64,000 nt of DNA from a virus. This document shows, piece after piece, positions 17,086 through 29,500 of the stretch; within the stretch, counting starts at the first letter, position 1; every line of letters starts with the position of its first letter. The position numbers and the translations under genes are program-made. Below the pieces are notes generated by a model, which saw only the letters and a program-made list of their open reading frames with translations, ran no database searches and had not been told where the DNA came from. The stretch spans positions 1-64,000 of IMG/VR virus record IMGVR_UViG_3300023174_000044; one strand, written 5' to 3'.

Positions 17086-20000
17086 ATGGCAAAGACAGCA
17101 AGACAAACAGCAATATTTGGAGTTGAGGACTGGAAGAGATTATACCAGACCTACCGCGAGGCCGACTTTCAAAGCTACGACTTTGAAACACTACGCAAGA
17201 GCTTTGTTGACTACCTGAGACTTTATTATCCAGAAACCTTCAATGACTACATTGAAAGTTCAGAATTTATTGCATTACTCGACGTTATGGCCTTTATGGG
17301 ACAGAGTCTTGCATTCCGTAATGATCTAAACACTCGCGAAAACTTTATGGACACCGCTGAACGTCGTGACAGCGTTGTTCGTCTTGCCAATCTTATAAGT
17401 TATACCCCAAAGCGTAACGAAGCCGCTCAGGGATTTTTAAAAGTATTCTCTGTGTCAACCACAGAAAATGTTGTTGACTACAACGGAATTAATCTTTCAA
17501 ATGTTACCATTGACTGGAACGACCCGACAAACCCAAATTGGTTTGAACAACTAACACTGATCATCAATGCCAGTCTAGTAGACAGTCAGAAATACGGACG
17601 TCCAGGCAACAAGCAAACACTACTAGGTATTGACACTTCTGAATATGCAATTAATCTAGTGCCTGGGTTTTTACCTGTTATTCCTTATACCACCCCAGTA
17701 GATGGCGTTAACATGCCTTTTGAAGCAGTAAGCGGAACCAGTCAAGGCAAAGACTACATCTATGAACCAGCACCTCGACCAAATGGTGTATTTAATGTTG
17801 TGTACCGCAACGACTCACTGGGATATGGCAGCGAAAACACTGGATTCTTTTTCTTGTTCAAACAAGGTGTATTACAAAACCAAGACTTTAACCTAGCCGA
17901 AGCACTTCCTAACCGCACAGTCAATATCAATATTGAAGGTATCAATAATCAAGACTATTGGCTATATCAACTGGACAATATTGGTTCTATTGCCACTGAG
18001 TGGAAATATGTTGAAAGTGTCTATGCTGCCGCACTTGAACAGCTTGCACCCGATCAACGCAAAATTTATTCTATTACAAGTCGAACCAATGATCAGATCA
18101 CACTGACATTTGGTGACGGAGTGTTTAGCGAAGTCCCTGTTGGATTTTATCGTACCTATGTTCGTGCCAGCAATGGATTAAAATATATTATTAATCCTGA
18201 GGAAATGCAGAGCATTTCTTTGCCTATCAGTTATATTAGCCGTACAGGAAGACTAGAAACTATCACATTCACATGTGGTATCACTACCCCAGTGAGCAAT
18301 GCCGCTCCTCGAGAAACCATTGACGAAATTAAACAACGTGCGCCTGCTCGTTACTACACACAGAACCGTATGGTCAACGGCGAAGATTATAATAACTTTC
18401 CGTTTACTCTGTATAATAGCATTATCAAAAGCAAGGCAGTGGCACGTTCTAGTACAGGCACCAGCAGATATGTAGATTTCACTGATATCACCGGCAAGTA
18501 CAGTTCCACTAACATTTTTGCATCTGATGGCGTATTATATCGTCAGAACGTATTGCCAAGCTTTGATTTTGCATGGATTAATCGCAACGACATTGTTGAT
18601 ACTATTGCCAACAGCATAGAACCTATACTACCTAGTCGTAGTATGCAACAGTTTTACTATGAAAACTATCCTCGTCCAAGTTTATCTGTTTTAAATTTTG
18701 CGTGGAATCAAAGTACCACCGTGGTTAAAGAAACCACAGGATATTTTTATGTTGGCACACCTGCTGCCCCACAGTCTATTGGTAGCTATGCCAGCAACAA
18801 TGCCAAATACCTAACACAAGGGTCACTGATTAAATTTGTTGCACCTACTGGTTATTTCTTTGACACAAACAACAAGTTAGTTGTTGGAGTTCCAGTACGT
18901 GGTGATGAAAAATTAGTTATTTGGGCAACAATCATGGCAGTGGTGTTAGACGGAACTAACCAGGGCCTGGGCAACTTTCCTGATGGAACTGGACCAGTTA
19001 TTTTAAACAATTTTGTACCCACTGGCGCACTTGCAGTTGAAGTAATTCCTAAATTCATTGACGATTTACCAAGCACAATTCGACAACAGATGTTACAACA
19101 AATTGAGTTGTTTAGAAACTTTGGGTTGGGTTATAACAACTTAACAGCAACGTGGTACTTAATTACCAGCTCAAATCTACACCAAGATGCTCCGTTTAGC
19201 CTTTCGTATGCACAAAACACCGAAGGACTAAATCTTGATGCTTCCTGGCTAATTCAATTTATTACCAACGGTGTTTCTTATACTGTGGTTTCTCGTGGCC
19301 TGGATTATATTTTTGCCAGTGTATTACAAACACGTTTTACTTTTGATGGCAATGAAAACATCTATGACAGCCGCACTGGATTAGTAATTAATGATTTTAT
19401 AAGAGTATTAAAAACAAACTCAAAACCAGACAGTAACCAACCGTTGACCAGTGATATAACCATGGACATTATTGCACAACCAGTGCAGAGCGACGGCTAT
19501 GCCAACGACTACGAAGTTGTTGTTAGCTATGTTGATTCTGATGCTGACGGAGTTGCAGATAACCCAGACTTCTTTGATGAGATTGTTGCACCTGATGTTG
19601 ACCCTAATTCAAAATTGGTATTTTTAAAACAAACAGTTGACTTTGATAATCTAGAAAGATATCTGCCGGTTGAGCCGGGTATTGTAAATTCCCAATATGC
19701 AACCAAAGATGATATTGAAGTGGTTAAAACTCAATTCATTAGCGGACAAGTATTTTATGCGTATACAGAAAAAGTTTTTTACGAGTTAGTCTTTACAGTA
19801 GTAAATGGAAATGTACAACGTACATTGGTCCAGTCAAATATCTACAGAGCTAGAATTGGCAGACAAACACTTGGGTTTCAATATAGACATAATAGTCCAT
19901 TGACTAACATTATTGATCCAGGAACAACAAATATTATTGACTTATATTTGGTAGTTGAAGAGTATTATATTGCTTATCAAAATTATATTAAAGATACTAC

Positions 20001-20559
20001 TGGTACTGTTCCTGAACCAAACCCGCCAACAATTTCAGAGCTGTCAACCGCCTACGCTAAACTAGATGACTATAAGATGATTTCAGACAATCTGGTTCCT
20101 AACACAGTGATCTTTAAGCCATTATTTGGTCCCAAAGCCGCCACACAATTACAAGCAACAATTAAAGTTGTTAAAGCACCAAAAGTAACAGCCACAGTCA
20201 GCGAAATTAAGAGTCAAGTTGTTGCAAATGTAAACAATTATTTTACCATTGATAAATGGGATTTTGGCGATAGCTTTTACTTCTCTGAATTGGCTGCATA
20301 CCTACATAAACAAATGGGTTCTATTATTAGTTCTGTGGTTCTTGTCCCACTAAACCCATTAAAGAGTTTTGGTGATTTATATGAAATTAGATCAGCGCCA
20401 AATGAAATTTTTGTGAATGGTGCTACAGTGGCTGACGTTCAAGTGATTGATGCACTAACACAAAGTAACATTCAAAGTCAAACTCCGGTATCAGGGTTAT
20501 ACCCTGTCAGCACCACTGGAAGATTAAACAGCACACTAAGTCAGACGGGTGAATATTAA
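17086..20559 (+). CDS. 6: Baseplate wedge subunit gp6 (baseplate J-like)
   Basis: The N-terminus matches gp6: FGVEDWKRLYQTYREADF, then SFVDYLRLYYPETFNDYIES and FIALLDVMAFMGQSLAFRNDLN. These helices form the wedge core and dimerise around the baseplate. A central J-like portion and a C-terminal region with VTATVSEIKSQV and NNYF(T)IDKWDFGD follow, typical of the dimer-forming domain. At 1157 residues it is nearly twice T4 gp6 (660), mainly through beta-rich inserts. It is coupled to the giant downstream gene by a TAATG overlap, as gp6 and gp7 are adjacent in T4. Confidence 0.93.
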   Translation: MAKTARQTAIFGVEDWKRLYQTYREADFQSYDFETLRKSFVDYLRLYYPETFNDYIESSEFIALLDVMAFMGQSLAFRNDLNTRENFMDTAERRDSVVRLANLISYTPKRNEAAQGFLKVFSVSTTENVVDYNGINLSNVTIDWNDPTNPNWFEQLTLIINASLVDSQKYGRPGNKQTLLGIDTSEYAINLVPGFLPVIPYTTPVDGVNMPFEAVSGTSQGKDYIYEPAPRPNGVFNVVYRNDSLGYGSENTGFFFLFKQGVLQNQDFNLAEALPNRTVNINIEGINNQDYWLYQLDNIGSIATEWKYVESVYAAALEQLAPDQRKIYSITSRTNDQITLTFGDGVFSEVPVGFYRTYVRASNGLKYIINPEEMQSISLPISYISRTGRLETITFTCGITTPVSNAAPRETIDEIKQRAPARYYTQNRMVNGEDYNNFPFTLYNSIIKSKAVARSSTGTSRYVDFTDITGKYSSTNIFASDGVLYRQNVLPSFDFAWINRNDIVDTIANSIEPILPSRSMQQFYYENYPRPSLSVLNFAWNQSTTVVKETTGYFYVGTPAAPQSIGSYASNNAKYLTQGSLIKFVAPTGYFFDTNNKLVVGVPVRGDEKLVIWATIMAVVLDGTNQGLGNFPDGTGPVILNNFVPTGALAVEVIPKFIDDLPSTIRQQMLQQIELFRNFGLGYNNLTATWYLITSSNLHQDAPFSLSYAQNTEGLNLDASWLIQFITNGVSYTVVSRGLDYIFASVLQTRFTFDGNENIYDSRTGLVINDFIRVLKTNSKPDSNQPLTSDITMDIIAQPVQSDGYANDYEVVVSYVDSDADGVADNPDFFDEIVAPDVDPNSKLVFLKQTVDFDNLERYLPVEPGIVNSQYATKDDIEVVKTQFISGQVFYAYTEKVFYELVFTVVNGNVQRTLVQSNIYRARIGRQTLGFQYRHNSPLTNIIDPGTTNIIDLYLVVEEYYIAYQNYIKDTTGTVPEPNPPTISELSTAYAKLDDYKMISDNLVPNTVIFKPLFGPKAATQLQATIKVVKAPKVTATVSEIKSQVVANVNNYFTIDKWDFGDSFYFSELAAYLHKQMGSIISSVVLVPLNPLKSFGDLYEIRSAPNEIFVNGATVADVQVIDALTQSNIQSQTPVSGLYPVSTTGRLNSTLSQTGEY

Positions 20560-23500
20560 TGGCAATACGCAGACGTACAATTGACCTTCTACCAGAGATT
20601 TTTCGCACAGACACAAACCGAAAGTTTTTGTCTGCTACGTTAGATCAACTGACACAAGAACCTATCACAAAGAAAACACAAGGTTATGTAGGCCGTCGTG
20701 TTGGCCCTGGGGTGAACCCTGCAGATTATTATGTCACAGAGCCAACGGCCATAAGAACAAATTATCAGCTCGAACCAGGTATTATTTTCTTAAAACCTGA
20801 TACTAGCACAGCCATTGACGCAATCACATATCCAGGCATGGTTGATGCATTAGAGTTACAAAATGCCAATGTTACCAAACAAGATAGACTCTTTGAAAGC
20901 CAGTATTATTCTTGGGATCCTTTCTGCGACTTTGATAAGTTTTCAAATTATAGTCAGTACTACTGGCTACCACAAGGGGTAGACAGCGTTGACATCAGCA
21001 CAACTGAAGTTCCACTAACTGACACTTGGGAAGTAACTCGCGGAACTGACGATTACACATTTAGCGACGTTCGGGGCAAAGATCCAATCATTACCGTTGC
21101 ACGTGGCGGCAGTTATCAATTCACAGTGAATCAACCTGGTAGTAATTTCTGGATTCAAGCTGAGCCAGGCATTAATGGCCGGTTATCAGCAACTCCAAAT
21201 ATTAGCAGTAGAGGTGTACTCGGTGTAGTCAACAATGGTGAAGACCAGGGCACAGTCACTTTTAATGTTCCGTTGAAAACTGCTCAGGACTTTTACTACA
21301 ACTTAAATGATATCGGCAGCGTTGACCTTGTAACAACCTTAAACTTTAATCAGATTAATAACATCTCTGTTGCGCAGTTCTTGCAACAATTTCCAAATGG
21401 AATTGACGGTACCACCAACCTCAATAACAAAACTGTTATTTTTCTAAACAGGAATTCAGATGCTGAATCGGGCGGCTGGCAATTAACTACACCATTTGAC
21501 CCATTGGTTCGTACAGTACCTAATCAGGTTGGTACATCTATTAGCTACGATATAAACGGAGAGCCCTATGATTATGTTCCCTATGAAACACTTACGGATA
21601 TAATTGTCAGTGGTGAACCTGATCCATTAGATGGCCAGCCAGGCAGCTACGACAGCATTTTATTTGATCAGACAACAGATATCACATCACAAGCACAGCG
21701 TTATAGTGTTTGGCAAATTCAATATATTTCCGAAACTGGACTAGATCCATATATTCGTCTGTCCAGTATACTGCCTGTGAATAATCTCAGTAAGTTTAAA
21801 ATCTTGTTCGGAGAAACTTATAGCAGTACTTCATGGTATAAGAATGCATCGGGCTATTTTGAGCAAATTCCTTTACTGACAGCAGTACTCAACACGCTGT
21901 GGTATCAAGACAGTACTAATCCTGAAATTTTTGGACAAATACGACTAATTGATGCCGAGCAAGTAGAACCAATTGATATCAATGACATCATTGGCGCTAA
22001 AAATTACATTAGTCAAAATGGTGTTGAGTTTACCAATGGATTAAAAGTTCAATTTCGTGGACCCACAATCCCTGCTGGCTATCAGGATCTAGAATACTAT
22101 GTTGAAGGTGTTGGCACCGGACCGGGCATTTCTGCTCGAGTTGGATTTATTGACGGAGAAGCTTATTTTGGTGCCTGGCATCTTAAAGGTAATCAAAAAA
22201 TCACAGGAACAATACGTCAGACTGACGTGTATCAACAATATATCTATGATACCGTGGAAGAAAGTCTGCTCAATATTGGCACCGGTGAAACAACTGGTAC
22301 ACCATTGGCAACCAGTGGCGTAGCAGGAGCACCAAGAGGCAATGGTATTATTTTAATTCCAGTTAGCGAACTAGTAACTCCAGAAACATATACCAAAAGT
22401 GAAACTATTCCTTATGATTTTACATCATACGATTCTACTCCCTGGGATGCTAGTTTAAATGCGCCAACGGTGCCTGATTACATTACAATAAATCGTGCAA
22501 GCCAGGATAGAAATGCCTGGAGTCGTAGCAATCGTTGGTTCCACAAAGATGTTATTAATGCCACTGCTGAATACAATAATCAGGTGGCAGTTATAGATAA
22601 TAATTATAGAGCAAAACGCCCAATTATTGAATTCCGTGCCAACATTGATTTATACAATAACGGAACACAGGCCAAACCACCAGTTAACATTGTTGACTTT
22701 GCCATCACAGATGCATTCAGCAATATCAACGGCCAACGAGGCTATAGCACTGATGGGTATACATTTATTGATGGAAGCCTTGTGATTTTTGCCAACGATT
22801 CAGATGCAACTGTACGCAATAGAATCTACAAAGTTAAGTTTATTGATACCACAGGCACGGGAGCTAAAATTATTGACTTAATCCCAGTTATCAACAGTCA
22901 AGCATTGGTAAATCAAACTGTTGTTTGTCTAAGCGGCAATACACAGCAAGGAAAAAGCTATTGGTTTGACGGAGTATCTTGGTACGAAGCACAGGAAAAA
23001 ATTGGAGTTAACCAACCACCGTTGTTTGATGTGTTTGACCCTGATGGAGTAAGTTTTGGCAATCGTGCAGTTTACCCTAGTTCAACATTTACAGGGTCAA
23101 GATTGTTTGGATACGGAGTAGGAACCACATCGTCAGTAGACGTTGTGCTTGGTTTTTCTTTAAAATATTTGAATATTAATAATCTTGGTGACATTGTATT
23201 TGAAAATTACTTGTACAACGATACTTTTATCTATGTCAAAGATAACATAAGTTCAGAATTAAAAGTAAGCACTGGGTTTGTTAGAGAATATATTGACCGT
23301 GTATCGTTTACCGAAGTGATCGGCTGGCAAAAAGCGGCAGCAGAAAACCGCAGCCGCCAAATATTTAGATTTACATACAACGGTGAAAACTTAAAACTAG
23401 ATGTGCCCGTGACAACTACATCAGTGTTCCCAGCAGTACAGATGTTTATTGAAGGTGTGTTTGTTGACCCAACCAAGTATTCAGTTACTATTAATGGGCA

Positions 23501-26500
23501 AAATACCATAATTGAATTGGCCACTACTCCTGCACTTGGCACAATAATTGAACTACAAGTACTGAGCAACTATGCAAGTAAAGTCGGATTCTATGAAGTT
23601 CCGTTAAATCTTGAAAATAATCCTCTTAACGAAAACAGCGGATCGTATACTCTTGGCACAATCAGAACCCACTATGAAAGTATTGGGCAAAATCTTAAAA
23701 ATATTGTCGGACCAATCAATGGCGCAAATAACACTCGAGATCTTGGAGATTTAATTCCGTACGGTGACAACATCGTGCAACACTCTGCTCCACTGGCACT
23801 AACAGGTGTATTCCTTAGAGAACAACAATACGAGTTGTTTAATTCTTTAAGATTTAACAGTCAAGAATACACAAAATATAAATCATTGTTGCTGGACTTG
23901 GCTGCCAAAGGAAATTACATTAACTTAACACCAACTCAGGTGTTGGATTCTGTACTACAAGAAATTTCAATAGGCCGATCAAATCTGTCTCCATTCTACT
24001 GGAGTGACATGATTCCCAGCGGAGAAACATACGCTGAAATAACATACACATATTCGTTTACCAGCGACAGTACATTTGATCTATCAACAATTTATAATTT
24101 TACATCTTCAAACTACCACAGCGTATTAGTTTACTTAAACGGAAATATACTAACTCGTGAGTATGATTATACAGTATCTGCAGATTCTCCTACAATGACA
24201 ATCACAGCAACTTTAGCCGTTGGGGATGTCATTAAAATTCGCGAATATAACACAACCTATGGTAGTTACGTTCCAAACACACCAACAAAAATTGGATTAT
24301 ATCCAGCATTCAAGCCATCTATGTTTGTGTCAGACACCTATGTTAATTCAACAGAAGTAATACAAGGACATGACGGCAGTATTACTGTAGCATTTGGAGA
24401 TTTCCGAGATCAAGTGTTATTAGAATTCGAAACACGAATCTTTAATAACTTAAAAATTATCAGTGAAATTCCAATAACCCTAGACGACGTCATGCCCGGA
24501 CAATTTAGAACCACTGAATATTCTCTTACTGAAATTAACAATATTCTCAGCGAAGATTTTTTAAGCTGGGTAGGATGGAATAAACTTGACTACAATACTC
24601 AGTTTTATGTACCATTAAATCCGTTCACATATAATTACAGCCAGAGTGCAAACAAGTTAGATAATCAACCACTGTTGGGTAACTGGCGCGGCAATTACTT
24701 GTATTTTTACGATACAATTACTCCTAATACAACCCCCTGGGAAATGCTTGGATTTAGTCAGCAACCATATTGGTGGGAAGCAGAATACGGTCCTGCGCCA
24801 TACACATCAGGAAACTTGGTATTATGGGATGATCTTGAAAAGGGCCTAATCAAAGACCCAGTCGGTTACTATGTTGACCCACGATATGTACGTCCTGGGC
24901 TAACTCAGGTTATCCCGTCAGGGTCGGAAGGAGAGTTAACCAGCCCATTTAATTCAATAGTTGGAAATTTTGACCAAACCAGTTTCAGACGTAGTTGGGT
25001 GTTTGGCGATGATGGCCCAGTAGAGTCAGCCTGGCGCACCAGTAGCGCCTGGGCATTTGCTGTAATGCGATTATTGGCATTAACTAAACCCGCTAAGTTT
25101 TTTGCATTATTTGCCGACAGAGATCGTTATGTATATGATTCTGCACATGAGCAATATCTATGGGACAATCGTTACCGTCTTGATGCTAAAAATCTAGAAC
25201 CGTTATATGGTAACGGTGTCAGCAAAGCCAGCTATATTGACTGGATCATTGACTACAATCGTCAGCGAGGTATTAATAGTACAACAGGATTAACTGATTC
25301 ATTATATAACATTGATGTACGGCTCTGCTGGAGAATGGCTGCATTTAGCGATAAAAATTATTTAAAAATTTATACTGAACGCTCTACACCAAACAGTTTA
25401 AATGCAAGTTTAATGTTGCCCGATGAGAGCTATCAATTATTACTATATAAAAACCAACCTTTCTCAAAGATTGTCTACAGCTCTATTGTTGTACAAAGCT
25501 CTGAGGACGGTTGGGCTGTGTATGGCTACAGTAACAATGCTCCTTACTTTAATATATTAGTATCAAAACCAAGCGGAAAGACCCTCACCATTTCTGCCAA
25601 CGGCGTTAATATCAGTGTTCCAGTTGAATATTCAGACACAGTGGCCGAAGTTCCATACGGATATGCATTTACTAACAAGGCCGCAGTCTGCGATTTTATT
25701 TTAAGCTATGGTAAACTTCTTGAAACTCAGGGTTTGATTTTTGAAAATAGAGAAAACGGTTCTGCTCTTAACTGGCAACAAATGGCTCAAGAATTTGTGT
25801 ACTGGAGCAATCAGGGATGGGCACCAGGTGCAATTATCAATCTTAACCCAGCGGCAACATCAATTTCTGTTACACGGCCAGGCGCAGTGGTAGAAAGCCT
25901 AGTGCCAGTTACTATCGATAACATTATTTTAAATCAAAATCGTACACCTGTTCCTGGAACTGATCTACAAATTGATCGTTTTGGTAATACATTTAAAGTT
26001 TCTAGTTTAACTTCAAACACTATTAACTTTTTAAATTTAAAATTTACTGCCTACGAACACCTTGCAATTCTTGACAATACCAGCATTTTTGCTGACTTGA
26101 TATATCAACCGGTGACCGGCGCACGTCAAAGTCGAGTTCGAGTTTTTGGCACACTAAGTGGTGACTGGAACGGTACAGTTGATGCCCCAGGGTTTGTGTT
26201 AAACCAGGACAACATTGTGGCCTGGATACCAAATAAAAAATACGCCAAGGGTGAAATTGTATTATTTAAAAATGAATACTGGAGTGCAAGTACAATAATT
26301 CAGCCGTCACAGGAATTCAATTATTCTGTTTGGATTAAAAGTGATTATGGACAAATACAAAAAGGCCTGCTGCCAAATGCCGCCAATGACAGCAACCAGC
26401 TGGCACAAGCATACAGCATTTATAGCGCAAACTTAGAACGTGATGTTGATTTATTCAGTTATGGGTTGATTGGTTTCCGTCCTCGCGAATACATGCAGGC

Positions 26501-29500
26501 CCTTAATCTTACCGATGTAAGTCAGGTTAACCTATACCAGTCGTTCTTGGGAACAAAAGGTACTCCACGTGCCGCAGAAATTTTTAGCTTTGCCAATCTA
26601 GGCAAAGAAATTGCACAGTATGACATTTATGAATACTGGGCCGTGCAACGCAGTACCTACGGTGCCAATGCCAATCGTAGCTATTTTGAGTTATTATTGA
26701 ATCAGGCATTGTTGCCCAGCGATCCTTCGTTGATTGAAATTATTTTACCAACACAAGAATCGCCTGCGGATCAAACAGTACTTTTGCAAAATATCTGGAA
26801 AGAAAGTTACAAACTAACATCCACAGACATTTTGCCAACAACTACAGACAATTTTAGTGTTACTCGTTTGCCAATTGCTGGCTACGTAAATTTTGATGAT
26901 GCAGATATTACCTGCTTCAGCTTAGAAAATCCTCAGACCATTGCTGACAGCTTGCCATCTATTGGAGTTGGTACAACAATTTGGGTTGCTAAAACCAATT
27001 CCTATGATTGGAACATATATCGTGTTGGTAAAGTTCCAGGAACAATTACCACAGTCACAGATAACTTAAACGATCGTGCCGCAGTTACATTTACTAAAGA
27101 ACACAATTTGTCTGTGGGTGATTTTATAATTATCAAAGGGTTTGATGTAGCAATTGACGGAGTTTACAACATATTAGCTGTTCCTACCCTGACCACAGTA
27201 TTAATTTATTATACTTTTACTGGAGGGTTGACTACACTAACTGGTACAGGAATTCCATTTACACTAGTAAGTTCACGATTTAAACAAGCATCAGACTTGG
27301 CCAATAATCCAATATCGTCTCAATTGGTACCTGGTGCTATGGCCTGGATTGATGACAACGGAATTGAAAACAAGTGGTCAGTGATTGAAAAAACAAGCCC
27401 GTTTGAACTCAAAACAATTTTAACGCCAGCAATTAGCGTTGAAAATTCACGATTTGGTGCCAGTGTAAGCCAAGGTTTTGAAAATATTGGTGCGCTGGTT
27501 GGTGCTCCAGGATACAATCCCAACAACGATGTTAATGTTCCCGGCGGAGTTTATAGTTATGTTAAAGCTGAAAATGATCAATACGTTCAAAACATACTGC
27601 TTCAACTAGGGGCTACCAATACTGTTGGCTACGGAAATGCCATTGATATTGGTGGACAAAATTGGGCCGCTGCCGGTGCCAGCGAAAGCAATAACAAGCA
27701 AGGCTATGTTGGTGTAATTTATCAATATCCTTCTAGCAATGTATTTGAACAACGTCAACTGTTAGTTTCTCCTGATCAGGATTTTGGTCAAGGAGAGTTT
27801 GGTTACAGCGTTGCAGTCAGTGCCAATGATCAATGGATGTACATTGGCGCACCAGGCAACAATAAAGTATATGCGTTTACTCAAGTTGATATACCAGAAC
27901 AAAGAGTCAGATACATCACCGACGGTGTGAGCTATGTTTACAACTATAATAATAGTATTATTATCAACAGCGACGAACAAATAACAGTAACGCTGGGTGA
28001 TGAGATTTTAGTATACGGTGCTGATTATACAGTCACACTAGAAAATGTAGTTCTTGGTACTGTTCCAACCGCTGGTCTTCCGCTGGTTATTACACGTAAC
28101 AGTTCAGTTAATCTTGATCAACAGGTTTATTATAATGTTACACAAGACGTAACATCAGGGTCGGGGTCAGGAGCTGAATTTACCATCTGGAGAAATCGTG
28201 GTGTATACTATGTGACATTAACTTCACCGGGCACAGCCTATGCAGTTGGTAACACAATTGTCATTGATGCCACAACCATTGGTGGTGGTACAAGTCCTGC
28301 CAATGACTTAACAATTACAGTGACTGCTGTAGTGTCGGGTGGCATAGTTTCATTCACACAGTCCGGCAGTGGAGTTTCAAATACTTCAGTATTTCCACTT
28401 GATCCTTACTTGTACACCGCCACAGATATCTTTTCATTCAGTGTCACAGTTAACGGACAACTGTACAGACCGTTTATTGACTATGATTTCAACAGTGACA
28501 GCGCACTAAGCTCACTGGATTTGGTGTTTAACACCATTCCACCTGCAGACTCATCAATCACAGCAACAAGTAAAAGTTACTATACATTTGTAACTGCTCT
28601 TACTGTTCCAGGATTGGTCAACACAGCAAGGTTTGGTCAGAGTGTGGTTACACCAAAGACCGGTGGTACTGTGATCATTGGAGCACCAAATGCAACCGAG
28701 GCCGGACAAGCCTATGTGTTTGATCGAGTAGTAGAAAGATTTATTGTTACAGATTCAACAGTTACTTCTTATACAACTACAGACACTCTTGTTGGTCCAA
28801 CCACAGTTACTTTAAATGGTGCGTTTTTATTAAACACCGACGGAAACATTGACGGAACATTCTCAGTAGCTGGAAATACTGTAACAATTACAACCGCTTT
28901 AAATGTTGGTGACATCATAGAAATTAATGTAAATCAATTTAATCTAATCCAAACTGTAGAAGATGAAGATCAAACAGCATTTGCTAATTTTGGATATACA
29001 ATCGAACAATGTTTAAGTGGTTGTAATTTGTTTGTGGGATCACCACTTGATGGTGACCGTAGTCCACAGGGTGGCGCAGTTGATTATTACATTAATCAGA
29101 GCGGAATGTACGGAACTACCACTACTACTGTGGCCAATCCAACATTGGCCCCCGGAGATTCTATACGTATTAACAATACTGTGGTTGAGTGCTCAGGAAC
29201 AACTGTTGCAGAGTTGGCTGCTGATATCACTGCCGCTAATATTCCAAACGTAACAGTTTCAATTATTCCCAATGTTGAATTATTTGGGGATGGAACAACA
29301 AAAATATTTGATGTTGGGAACATATATTCAAACGCATATTCGTACACTCCGGTAGTGTATGTAAGAAATGTATTTCAAACGTTGAATGTTAACTACACTT
29401 ATAGCAGTGATAGCAAACAAATTACATTTATGCTTGCCCCTGGGGTATACGATCCCATCAGAGTTGTAGCAGGAAGATTAACCATTGGAGTTAAAAACTT